Assembly: GCF_016863315.1 (NCBI RefSeq)
Contig: NZ_BOOQ01000003.1
Coordinates: 1 to 64,000, forward strand
Reading direction: 5' to 3'
Length of the DNA stretch: 64,000 bases
From: Planotetraspora silvatica
GTDB taxonomy: Bacteria; Actinomycetota; Actinomycetes; Streptosporangiales; Streptosporangiaceae
Shown: positions 1 to 7,377 of the stretch, in pieces
Numbering within the stretch: the stretch's first letter is position 1
Layout of the letters: each line of letters opens with the position of its first letter
The notes under the pieces: model-generated
Databases searched by the model: none
Told to the model about the DNA's origin: nothing
Seen by the model: the letters and a program-made list of their open reading frames with translations, nothing else
Translations under genes and position numbers: made by a program

Positions 1-242
1 CCCTTCTAATCGAAAATCTGTTTGAATAATTTCACAGGATCGGTCGACCTGGCCATTGCTATTCGCGACAATTTCCCAGGCAAAACCGCCATGAGATATC
101 CGGACATCAACGGCACGTCGTTGTCGGATTCCGCTAGAGGTGGCCAATAGGGCGGACAAATCCAGCCAATTATCGGCAGGTAATTCAATAGGGACCCCGG
201 CCGCGTCATGAGAGGGCTCCCCGCCGGATCGATAGACGCCGT

Positions 243-338
243 GCCAAGAGACCGCCGTGCCAAAGAGACCACCCAGCCAAGAGACGGCCGTCCCAACAGA
301 GACCGCCCAGCCAAGAGACGGCCGCCCCAAAGAGACCC
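243..338. repeat. Degenerate tandem repeat, about 34 bp x 3
   Basis: Three imperfect units begin at 243, 276 and 310, each opening with GCCAAGAGAC and containing a second AGAGACC-type half, so a shorter period of about 17 bp also shows. They lie in the gene-free stretch 1-411 downstream of the histidine kinase. A minus-strand reading frame crosses them, but its protein looks like translated repeat rather than a real product. Apart from this and the duplicated tail at 396-429 I see nothing in 1-411. Confidence 0.7.
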
Positions 339-395
339 ACCGATGCCAATGGGCATCTCACCCCGCACAGCTGGGTGAGGGCGCTCCCGCACGGC

Positions 396-429
396 TAGCC
401 GAGAGAGACGCTTAGCCGAGGGGGACGCT
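396..429. repeat. 17-bp tandem duplication across the stop codon of the GAF histidine kinase
   Basis: Two adjacent 17-bp copies (396-412 and 413-429) differ at two positions. On the minus strand the upstream copy is the last coding bases of the kinase and the next copy starts inside its TAA stop (412-414), so the gene end has been duplicated downstream. Confidence 0.75.
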
Positions 430-2082
430 CCAGGTCAGGCGCGTGCCGCCCTGCTCCGGGGAAACGGCCTCGAAGCGACCGCCGAGCCGTACCGCACGTT
501 CCTCGAGGTTGCGCAGACCGCTGCGCCTGCCGACTTCGGGCAGCCCGACCCCGTTGTCCTTTACGACGAGGGTGAGCCGGCCGTCCGCCACCTCGACGCG
601 GACGTCGGCGCGGCACGCCTTGGCATGGCGGACGATGTTGGACAGAGCTTCTCGCAGCACCGCCGCCGCCTGCTCGGCCAGCTCCTCGGGCACCTGGTTG
701 TCCAGTTGACCGTCCATCCGGAGGCCCGGCATGAAGCCGAGGCGCGTCCCGGCGTCGTCCACGAGAGCGACGATCTGCGATCGGAGACCGATCTCCCCGT
801 ATTCACGCGGCGACTGCAGGGCGAATACGGTCGAGCGGATGTGCCGGATGGTCTCGTCCAGCTCGTCGATGGCGTGGCGGAGACGGCCGGCTCCCTCGGG
901 CCGCTCCATCATCCGCACGGTGCTCGTCAGCATCATGGCGACGGCGAACAGGCGCTGGATGACCACGTCATGAAGGTCCTTGGCGATCCGGTCGCGGTCC
1001 TCGAGCAGCCTCAGCCGCTCCGCGTCCCGCCGGGACTCCGCCAGCTCAAGCGCGATCGCCGCCTGCCCGGCGAAGGCGTGCAACATCCACGACTCCGCCC
1101 TGGTGAACGAGGCGCCGCCGGCCCGCTTGCACACGGAGAGAACGCCACGAACGGCCTCGGCGGTACCGATCGGAACCGCGACGACCGGCCCAGAGGGCAT
1201 CCGCCCCGTGACCACGGCCGGCATGCCCGCCTCGGCGTAGTCGGCGACCATGACGGGCCTGCCGAGGGTGAACGCCCGTCCGCCGAGCGACCCCTCGACC
1301 GGGACCTCCACCTGCGAGATGTGTACGGCCGCCGCGCCGTCGGCGATGACCACCCGCAACATCGTGCGGTCCTCCCCCGGCAGCAGGACGGCCGAGACGT
1401 CGCCGCCTGTCATCTCCCTGGCCCTGCGCGCCATGAGGGCCAGCACGTCATGCGAGGAGACTCCGCACAGCAGATCCGTCGTGACCTGCGAGGACGCCTC
1501 CAGCCAGAGCTCTCTGCGCCTGCTCTCCTCGTACAGCCGCGCGTTCTCAATAGCCACACCGGCCGCTCCGGCCAACGTCATGACCATGGCCTCGTCCTGA
1601 GCGTCGAAGTCGCCGCCGTCCTGCTTGTCGACGAGACAGAGATGGCCGACGACCTCGCCTCGGACGCGGACGGGCACACCCAGGAACGCCCTGGCGGAAC
1701 CGCTGCGCGAGAGCCGTACCGGCCGGTGGTCCGCAGGGAGGACACGCGGCGGTTCGAGGCCGGCGACATCGGCGGCATCCGCGACATCGGCGATACCGGG
1801 GGCATCTGCGGCATCGGGGACATCGGCGCCTTCCGCCGGGATCCACCGCGACGGTGCGCCGTCGACCATGCTCAGAGCTCCGAAGCGGGCGTCGACCAGG
1901 GAGGTGGCCGTCCGCACGATCCGGCACGTCACCGTCTCGGGATCGAGATCGCCGCCGACGGCGAGGAGAGCCTCCAGCAGCGCGTTCACGCGATCACGGG
2001 AGGCCGGCACGATGTCGCGCCGCGCCTGCGGCTCCGACATCGACTCGCCCAGCCGCACCGGGCGACGCTCTCTCTCGCCCAT
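412..2082 (-). CDS. Orphan GAF-GAF sensor histidine kinase (DevS/NarX-type)
   Basis: A 556-residue cytosolic sensor kinase. Two GAF domains lie at about residues 43-183 and 198-348, then a HisKA_3 dimerisation helix with the motif DRIAKDLHDVV (phospho-accepting His about 371), then a HATPase_c domain with the N box ALSNIVRHA and G box DNGVGLP. I chose the ATG at 2082 because AGGTGGG lies about 10 bases upstream; in-frame ATGs at 2133 and 2040 are alternatives. No transmembrane segment is visible, so it senses an internal signal, perhaps redox or gas through GAF as in DevS, which is inference. No response regulator is adjacent, so its partner must be elsewhere. GAF1 carries a low-complexity Asp/Ala stretch encoded by an imperfect 9-bp repeat (about 1765-1830). 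Family assignment is secure, the ligand unknown. Confidence 0.9.
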   Translation of the reverse strand: MGERERRPVRLGESMSEPQARRDIVPASRDRVNALLEALLAVGGDLDPETVTCRIVRTATSLVDARFGALSMVDGAPSRWIPAEGADVPDAADAPGIADVADAADVAGLEPPRVLPADHRPVRLSRSGSARAFLGVPVRVRGEVVGHLCLVDKQDGGDFDAQDEAMVMTLAGAAGVAIENARLYEESRRRELWLEASSQVTTDLLCGVSSHDVLALMARRAREMTGGDVSAVLLPGEDRTMLRVVIADGAAAVHISQVEVPVEGSLGGRAFTLGRPVMVADYAEAGMPAVVTGRMPSGPVVAVPIGTAEAVRGVLSVCKRAGGASFTRAESWMLHAFAGQAAIALELAESRRDAERLRLLEDRDRIAKDLHDVVIQRLFAVAMMLTSTVRMMERPEGAGRLRHAIDELDETIRHIRSTVFALQSPREYGEIGLRSQIVALVDDAGTRLGFMPGLRMDGQLDNQVPEELAEQAAAVLREALSNIVRHAKACRADVRVEVADGRLTLVVKDNGVGLPEVGRRSGLRNLEERAVRLGGRFEAVSPEQGGTRLTWSVPLG

Positions 2083-2192
2083 ATCGTGAATTGTCCCACC
2101 TGCGCAGATCAGCGCCCATCCCAAGGGGGTCATGGCGGCACCGCGCGCTCGCCCACGGCCACGCTCCCTGCGGGGACCGGGATGATGGACCT

Positions 2193-2822
2193 GTGCGCGC
2201 CCGCCCGGTCTCCCCGTCGCTCCTCGTGGAGGAACTCGCCGACCGCATCGCGTCCGCGCCCCGCGACTCGTGGGTGCGGGTCGCCGTCGACGGCGCGCCC
2301 CCCACCCATCCGGAGGGGCTGGCCGACGAACTCGTCACACCGCTGCGCGTCCGCGGGCGCGAGGTCCTGCGGGTGTCGGCCGCCGACTTCCTGCGCCCCG
2401 CCTCCCTCCGGTTCGAGTTCGGCCGTACGGATCCCGACGTGTTCTACGCCGAATGGCTGGACACGGCCGGGCTGACACGGGAGGTCCTCGGTCCGCTCGA
2501 GCCCGGCCGTACGGGCAAGGTCCTTCCAGCGCTGTGGGACAGCAGCAGGGACCGGGCCACCCGCGCCGCCTACGTGACGTTGCCTCCCGGCGGCGTCGCG
2601 CTCGTGGACGGCCCGCTCCTGCTCGCCCACGGACTGCCGTTCGACCTGACCGTGCACCTGTCGCTGTCGCCGGCCGCCCTGCTCCGCCGCACCGCGGCGG
2701 AGGAGCATTGGACGTTACCCGCCTACGACCGGTACGAGCGGGAGGTCGAGCCCGCCCGTGCGGCCGATGTGGTGATCCGCATGGAGGATCCGCGCCATCC
2801 CGCCGTGATCACCCAAGGGTGA
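2193..2822 (+). CDS. Uridine-kinase-like protein with a degenerate P-loop
   Basis: A 209-residue protein resembling actinobacterial uridine kinase/nucleoside-kinase family members: an N-terminal helix, strand VRVAVDGA, and a C-terminal region with VALVDGPLLL and DLTVHLSLSPAALLRRT. In active members the strand is followed by a GxGKT Walker A loop; here residues 34-41 read GAPPTHPE, so the phosphate-binding Lys and Ser/Thr are missing. It may have lost kinase activity or act as a binding protein (inference). Start: GTG at 2193 in the 110-bp gap from the divergent kinase. It contains an in-frame TTA leucine codon at 2715-2717, rare in such GC-rich DNA. Its last 22 bases are duplicated downstream at 2834-2855. 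Confidence 0.75.
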   Translation: MRARPVSPSLLVEELADRIASAPRDSWVRVAVDGAPPTHPEGLADELVTPLRVRGREVLRVSAADFLRPASLRFEFGRTDPDVFYAEWLDTAGLTREVLGPLEPGRTGKVLPALWDSSRDRATRAAYVTLPPGGVALVDGPLLLAHGLPFDLTVHLSLSPAALLRRTAAEEHWTLPAYDRYEREVEPARAADVVIRMEDPRHPAVITQG

Positions 2823-2855
2823 ACGGACCCGGACGCCGTGATCACTCAAGGGTGA
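2801..2855 (+). repeat. 22-bp direct repeat copying the 3' end of the uridine-kinase-like gene
   Basis: Positions 2801-2822 and 2834-2855 match at 21 of 22 bases, 33 bp apart. The first copy is the end of the gene including its TGA; the second carries the same TGA in noncoding DNA. Both include the octamer CGTGATCA, also the start of the 53-bp-period element near 58 kb; with so short a match this may be chance. Confidence 0.8.
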
Positions 2856-2885
2856 GACGGGAACCGCGCGCGGGCCGCGAGGCGG

Positions 2886-4310
2886 TCACATGCCGTACGC
2901 CTCCAGCAGGCGCAGCCACACCTCGCTCACCGTGGGGAACGCGGGGACCGCGTGCCAGAGGTCGTCCAGGGAAACTCCGGCGGTGACGGCGATCGTCGCC
3001 CCGTGCAGCAGATCGGACGCCGCGGGAGCCACGAACGTCACCCCGAGCAACACACGGCGGCGCTCGTCCACCACGGCCTTGGCCCGCCCGCGGTAGCCCT
3101 CGCCCATCAGAGAGCCGCCCGCCACGTCGCCCATCTCGTATTCGACCACCCGGACGTCGAACCCCTCGGACCGCGCCTGGGCCTCGGTCCGGCCCACCGC
3201 GCACACCTGCGGGTCGGTGAAGATCACCTGAGGCGAGCCGATCGGGTCGGCCAGGTCGCGCATGCCGGGGAGATCGTCGGCGGTCCCCTTGGCCCGGGCA
3301 ACGATCACGTCGGAACACACCCTTGCCTGATATTTCCCCATGTGAGTGAGCAGGCTGATGCCGTTCACATCGCCGACCGCGTACAGCCAGCCGTCCTCGA
3401 CGCCCGTGGCCCGCATGCTGTCGTCCACACGCACCGGCCGGTGATCGTCCAGGCCTACCGTGGACAGCCCGATGTCCGCCGTGACGGCGCGGCGCCCGGT
3501 GGCCACGAGGATCTCGTCCACCCGCAGGGTCTCGCCGCCTCCCAGGTGCACGGTGATCTCCCCGCCCGGAACCGGCCGCTCCACCCGCTCCACGGTCTCC
3601 CGCATGAGGACCCGGACCCCCTGCTCGGTCAGGGAGCGGGCCACCGCCTCCCCGGCGTAGGGCTCCACCCGCTCCAGGAGACCGCCGCCACGGACCACAA
3701 GGGTGGTCTCCTTCGCTCCCAGTCCGTGCAGCGCCTGGGCCATCTCGCAGCCCACCACGCCGCCACCGATGACCAGCAGTCGCTGCGGTACGGCACGCAC
3801 CCCGGTGGCCTCCCGGTTGGTCCACGGCCGCGCCTCGGCCAGCCCGGGGATCGGCGGGATCACCGGGCTGCTGCCGGTGGCCACCACCACCGCGTGGCGG
3901 GCGGTCAGCGTCAGGGAGGACGACGAGGAGGATCCCTCACCCGAGAGGACCTCCACCTCGCGAGGCCCCTTCAGCCGGCCCTTTCCACGGAAGAACGCCA
4001 CCCCCGCCGACTCGATCCACTGAACCTGACCGCTGTCGTCGAAGTTGGAGACCATCTCGTCACGCCTGGCCAGCACGTCGTCGACGGCGAGACCGCCCAA
4101 CGTGAGCCCGGGAACCCTCGCGACCTCTCCCGCGAGGTCCAACGGGCGCAGCAGGGCCTTGCTGGGAATGCACGCCCAATACGAGCACTCCCCGCCCGCC
4201 AACTCCTTCTCGATCACCGCGGCGCTCAGGCCGGCGGCCGCGATCCGTCCCGCCGCGACCTCTCCCGCCGGGCCCGCACCGATCACGATCACATCGAAGA
4301 CATCAGGCAT
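2886..4310 (-). CDS. FAD/NAD(P)-dependent disulfide reductase of the dihydrolipoamide dehydrogenase type
   Basis: A 474-residue class I pyridine-nucleotide disulfide reductase: FAD-binding GAGPAGEVAA near the N terminus, redox-active disulfide C42-SYWA-C47 followed by IPSKALLRP, NAD(P)-binding GGGVVGCEMA in the middle, an ATGR motif, and a C-terminal dimerisation domain. The catalytic His of lipoamide and mercuric reductases (HPT in the AHPT-SE motif) is Phe458 here (AFPTVSE), though the paired Glu463 remains. The protein is therefore unlikely to be an ordinary E3 subunit; a quinone reductase or other electron-transfer role is possible (inference). A GGAGGG site precedes the ATG. It diverges from the pirin gene across about 200 bp, and no 2-oxoacid dehydrogenase genes are nearby. 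Confidence 0.88.
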   Translation of the reverse strand: MPDVFDVIVIGAGPAGEVAAGRIAAAGLSAAVIEKELAGGECSYWACIPSKALLRPLDLAGEVARVPGLTLGGLAVDDVLARRDEMVSNFDDSGQVQWIESAGVAFFRGKGRLKGPREVEVLSGEGSSSSSSLTLTARHAVVVATGSSPVIPPIPGLAEARPWTNREATGVRAVPQRLLVIGGGVVGCEMAQALHGLGAKETTLVVRGGGLLERVEPYAGEAVARSLTEQGVRVLMRETVERVERPVPGGEITVHLGGGETLRVDEILVATGRRAVTADIGLSTVGLDDHRPVRVDDSMRATGVEDGWLYAVGDVNGISLLTHMGKYQARVCSDVIVARAKGTADDLPGMRDLADPIGSPQVIFTDPQVCAVGRTEAQARSEGFDVRVVEYEMGDVAGGSLMGEGYRGRAKAVVDERRRVLLGVTFVAPAASDLLHGATIAVTAGVSLDDLWHAVPAFPTVSEVWLRLLEAYGM

Positions 4311-4508
4311 GGTCGCCCTCCACTCCTAGGCATTCACAGGTCATGTCACCGGTCATGTCACAGGCCGTGCCGTACGTTGCCAGTCTGGCGCCACCCGGTG
4401 TCCGAGCCGTCCCACATCCGCCGATCTATCGTGGCGTGTCCATGAGCGACCAGGACCCGGGCCCCACCTCATCGGGCAATGGCCAAGTCAAGGCCGTACA
4501 TTTTGGGC

Positions 4509-5528
4509 ATGAGCAACCTGGAACGGGACCCGCAGGAGACGATTTGCGCCGGGACGGAGGCGGAGGGGCCCGTCGCGGAGCTCCTCACCGGACGCGACGT
4601 CGTGCTCGGCGGCACCCGGGGGATGAAGGTGACCAGGACCCTGCCGAACCGGGACCGCCGGATGGTCGGGGCCTGGTGCTTCATCGACTACTACGGGCCG
4701 GCGACGCATCTCATGAGCGTCCCCCCGCATCCGCACACCGGGCTGCAGACCGTCAGCTGGCTGGTCCAGGGCGAGATCCTGCATCGGGACAGCGTGGGCA
4801 GCGAGCAGCTCATCAAGCCCGGTCAACTCAACCTCATGACGGCGGGCCGGGCGATCTCCCACTCGGAGGAGTCGCTGCGCGAGACCGTCCTGCACGGGGT
4901 GCAGCTGTGGGTCGCGCTTCCCGACTCCCAGCGGAATGTCGCCCCGCACTTCGAGCACCATCAGGCCCTTCCCGTGCTGGGCGGCGCGGACGCGAACGTG
5001 ACGGTCCTCATGGGCGAACTGGACGGCGCGACGTCACCCGCGCAGACCTACACCCCCCTGGTCGGAGCCGAGATCAGCCTGGACGGCGGCGCCGAGATCC
5101 GGATTCCACTGCGCCCGGACTTCGAGCACGCGGTGCTGGCGCTGACCGGCGCCTTCGACGTCGTCTCCGGAACAGGAACAGGAACAGGAACCGGCACCGG
5201 CACCGGCACCGGCATCGGCGATGCGCAGGAGGGCGCGGCGACCTTCCTCGAGCCTGGCCCCCTGCTCTATCTCGGCTCCGACCGGGACCATCTCTCACTG
5301 CGAGCCAGCCGGCCGGGGCGGCTGCTGCTCCTTGGAGGCGAGCCGTTCGACGAAGAGATCATCATGTGGTGGAACTTCGTCGGCCGCACCTCTGAGGAGA
5401 TCGCCGCATACCGCGAGGAGTGGACCACGGGAACGGATTTCGGCACCGTCGACGGCTTCGACGGGGCCCCGCTGCCCGCCCCCGCCCTGCCCGTGACGCC
5501 GATGAAACCGCGCGGCCGGCGCAGGTGA
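4509..5528 (+). CDS. Pirin family protein (bicupin)
   Basis: A 339-residue pirin. The N-terminal cupin holds the metal-binding pattern PPHPHTG (two His) and AISHSEES (His, Glu), all present, so an iron-binding site should be intact. The C-terminal cupin ends with GGEPFDEEIIMWWNFVGR, typical of the family. Characterised pirins include quercetin dioxygenases and transcription cofactors; the substrate here cannot be read from sequence. I chose the ATG at 4509 because homologues begin MSNLE; an ATG at 4479 is also in frame. Residues 221-237 are an uninterrupted Gly-Thr run made by a hexanucleotide repeat, an unusual insertion in a cupin loop. It is divergent from the flavoprotein reductase. Confidence 0.9.
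   Translation: MSNLERDPQETICAGTEAEGPVAELLTGRDVVLGGTRGMKVTRTLPNRDRRMVGAWCFIDYYGPATHLMSVPPHPHTGLQTVSWLVQGEILHRDSVGSEQLIKPGQLNLMTAGRAISHSEESLRETVLHGVQLWVALPDSQRNVAPHFEHHQALPVLGGADANVTVLMGELDGATSPAQTYTPLVGAEISLDGGAEIRIPLRPDFEHAVLALTGAFDVVSGTGTGTGTGTGTGTGIGDAQEGAATFLEPGPLLYLGSDRDHLSLRASRPGRLLLLGGEPFDEEIIMWWNFVGRTSEEIAAYREEWTTGTDFGTVDGFDGAPLPAPALPVTPMKPRGRRR
5169..5219 (+). repeat. In-frame hexanucleotide repeat (GGA-ACA / GGC-ACC, 8 units)
   Basis: Eight consecutive six-base units encode Gly-Thr pairs (last unit Gly-Ile) inside the pirin gene. The first four use GGA ACA/ACC and the rest GGC ACC, so two sub-expansions seem to have occurred. Length changes here would keep the frame and alter only loop length. 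Confidence 0.9.
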
Positions 5529-5597
5529 CCGGGCCTTACGGCAAGGACGGCCTCCCGCCCCGGTGAGACCGCGTCGTACGCGGGTAACGCTGAGGAC

Positions 5598-6311
5598 ATG
5601 ACCACAGAATCGGATCAGCTGGCAGATCTCGACCCGTTCACGATCTTCGATGACGAGGCGCGACGGCTGGACCGCTTCTTCTCGTCACTCGACGAGCAGG
5701 ACTGGGACCGGCCGTCGCGATGTGCGGGATGGACCATCCGTGACGTCCTCGGCCACCTCGCGGGCGAGGAGCTCTACAACCACGCCTGTCTCGACGGGGA
5801 CATCGCCGGATTCTTCGAGATGCTCGGCAGGGAGCGGGTGGGCCGGGGCTTCGATGTCTTCAACGAGTGGTGTGTACGGCGGCGCCAGGGGGTGCCGGTG
5901 GCGGAGGTGGTGCAGGAATGGCGCACCAAGAACGGGGAGACCCGCCGCCGGATGCGGGCCCTCGGCCGCGACGCCATGATCGCGACCTCCGTCGGCCCCT
6001 ACCCCGCCGGTCTACAGGCCTTCCACTACGCCTCGGAGTACGCGACGCATGCCGACGACGTCGGCGCACCCGTGACCGGCGAGGAGGCCGGGGCCCGGCT
6101 GGACTGGCGGACACGGGTCGGCGAGTTCGTGCTCGACGAGGTCGGGTCCGGCGCTCACGTCGAAGCCGGGCCGGGCCGGGTGTCGGTGCGGATCGACAAC
6201 ATGAGCACCCGGCTGGAGCCCGAGGAGTTCGTCGAGGCGACCGTGGGCAGGCTGCCGGACGACCATCCACTCGATCCGCGGGTACGGAGCGCGCTCCGCT
6301 GCCTCGCGTGA
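5598..6311 (+). CDS. Maleylpyruvate isomerase-fold, mycothiol-dependent enzyme family protein
   Basis: A 237-residue protein of the actinobacterial MDMPI/DinB superfamily (TIGR03083 type). The N-terminal four-helix bundle shows the signature LDEQDWDRPSRCAGWTIRDVLGHLAGEE: the W-x-VRDVLxHL helix supplies the first metal-ligand His, and a later helix has FHYASEYATHADDVG with further candidate His ligands. The C-terminal part fits the MDMPI C domain. Members bind a divalent metal and mycothiol; substrates are mostly unknown. It sits alone downstream of pirin with a 69-bp gap and may be co-transcribed with it. The product name should stay at family level. Confidence 0.85.
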   Translation: MTTESDQLADLDPFTIFDDEARRLDRFFSSLDEQDWDRPSRCAGWTIRDVLGHLAGEELYNHACLDGDIAGFFEMLGRERVGRGFDVFNEWCVRRRQGVPVAEVVQEWRTKNGETRRRMRALGRDAMIATSVGPYPAGLQAFHYASEYATHADDVGAPVTGEEAGARLDWRTRVGEFVLDEVGSGAHVEAGPGRVSVRIDNMSTRLEPEEFVEATVGRLPDDHPLDPRVRSALRCLA

Positions 6312-6406
6312 TCTGCCCGAGGTTCAGAACGCGTGCCGGGGAGAGCAGGGTGGAGGAGGTCTCCGCGCCCGCGCCGGCTGCGGAAGAGCCGGGGATGCGG
6401 TGCACC

Positions 6407-6426
6407 GAGGCCGGAATTCCGGCCTC
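6407..6426. promoter_or_regulatory. Perfect 20-bp palindrome
   Basis: GAGGCCGGAATTCCGGCCTC reads identically on both strands. It lies 95 bp past the stop of the MDMPI-fold gene. It could be a terminator hairpin without a loop or a protein-binding palindrome; there is no T-tract. Confidence 0.45.
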
Positions 6427-6727
6427 CGGACGCGGAGACCCAGGTAATAAGGCCGCCAGACAGCACTTGACGGTCTTCACGCCGCCGTCGGCGCCCGCCG
6501 GTCGGGCCGATCGCCGCGCCGCGACCCCTAGGGCCGCCCGCTGAGATCGGCGCGGCTCCCGCCGCGGCCACGCGCGCACCGGTCGATGCGGAGGCCAGTG
6601 CGGTGGCCGGCGCAGGGACAGGTGTCGCGGCGGAGGCCGTCGCGAGGACCGTTGCAGCATCAGCAGCCAGGCCAGCGGCAAAAGCAGGACCGCCGCCACG
6701 GCGAGCACGGACTGCGTGGGCTGCATT

Positions 6728-6754
6728 GACGCCACCGACGCCACCGACGCCACC
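6728..6754. repeat. GACGCCACC x 3
   Basis: Three exact 9-bp units, followed by degenerate GAGGCC-type units, inside the gene-poor region. Confidence 0.7.
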
Positions 6755-7203
6755 GAGGCCGCCGAGGTCACGGTGGACTCGGCCGGCACCGACGGCATCG
6801 ACGAGATCGCCAGGACCGGAGGCGTCGCGGGGATGATCTCCCGCTCACCGCCGGGCCGGGCACCGCGGATGCGGATCGACGGGGTCCCTGGCACCGGACG
6901 GGTCCCCAATGCGACCTGCCGGGGAGCGCCGGGCCGTACGAATGGACGCCGGGCTCGCCGATGTGCGGCGGGCCGCCTGCGACGGTCGTCCGGCCACGAT
7001 CTCCTCGACGGACCGGGGACCCGGCGCAGCGCCGGAGCGGAAATGGCGGGTGCGGCATTCACACCCGATAAGACAGAGTCCATGACTCTGAGTATGAACT
7101 CCTGTTGACATGTCACGCGCACTGATAAATGCCTCATGTGGAATCCCCACGCAAGTCAGCCCGTGGAGGCGGTTTGCCGGGGGGATCCGGACGTGTCGCT
7201 CAT

Positions 7204-7223
7204 CCAATCGTGCAGGCGATTGG
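7204..7223. promoter_or_regulatory. Inverted repeat CCAATCG-N6-CGATTGG
   Basis: Perfect 7-bp arms around a 6-base spacer, about 155 bp past the kdpD stop on its downstream side. Operator or weak terminator; function not determined. Confidence 0.4.
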
Positions 7224-7377
7224 CGGCGTCACGTCAACCATGCACCGAGATCGGCCACAATCGCAATCAGGCGCGCCAGACCCATTCATTTAGCACCCTG
7301 CAGATGATTTATCCCGAAACCTAAGCGGCAAATCCCATATTTCGTGATAACTCGGTGAGGTTCTCTCGCCGTCGTCC

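Larger units (their letters stand above)
6312..7377. other. Gene-poor 1.07-kb stretch with palindromes and short repeats
   Basis: No frame here convinces me as a gene. One minus-strand frame (to about 6800) has a hydrophobic run near 6690 that could be a membrane helix, but it continues without a stop deep into the MDMPI gene and the rest is Arg/Pro-rich, as GC-rich antisense frames are. A decayed gene is possible. Visible structure: a perfect 20-bp palindrome at 6407-6426, a 9-bp repeat at 6728-6754 and an inverted repeat at 7204-7223. The last 250 bp are less GC-rich. Confidence 0.5.

Noticed and set aside
6-392. Minus-strand frame of 128 codons
   Set aside because: Composition follows the local repeat; no recognisable fold, and no ribosome site seen.
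625-2475. Long plus-strand reading frame of 616 codons
   Set aside because: It is antisense to the GAF histidine kinase, whose domains and motifs are clear. Long antisense frames are common in GC-rich DNA. The same holds for other large frames opposite kdpD, the SARP gene, the lipoyl-reductase-like gene and the ABC operon.
5860-7137. Minus-strand frame of 425 codons with a hydrophobic segment
   Set aside because: It overlaps about 450 bp of the MDMPI-fold gene and is mostly Arg/Pro-rich; only a short part could be a membrane helix. I report the region as gene-poor instead.
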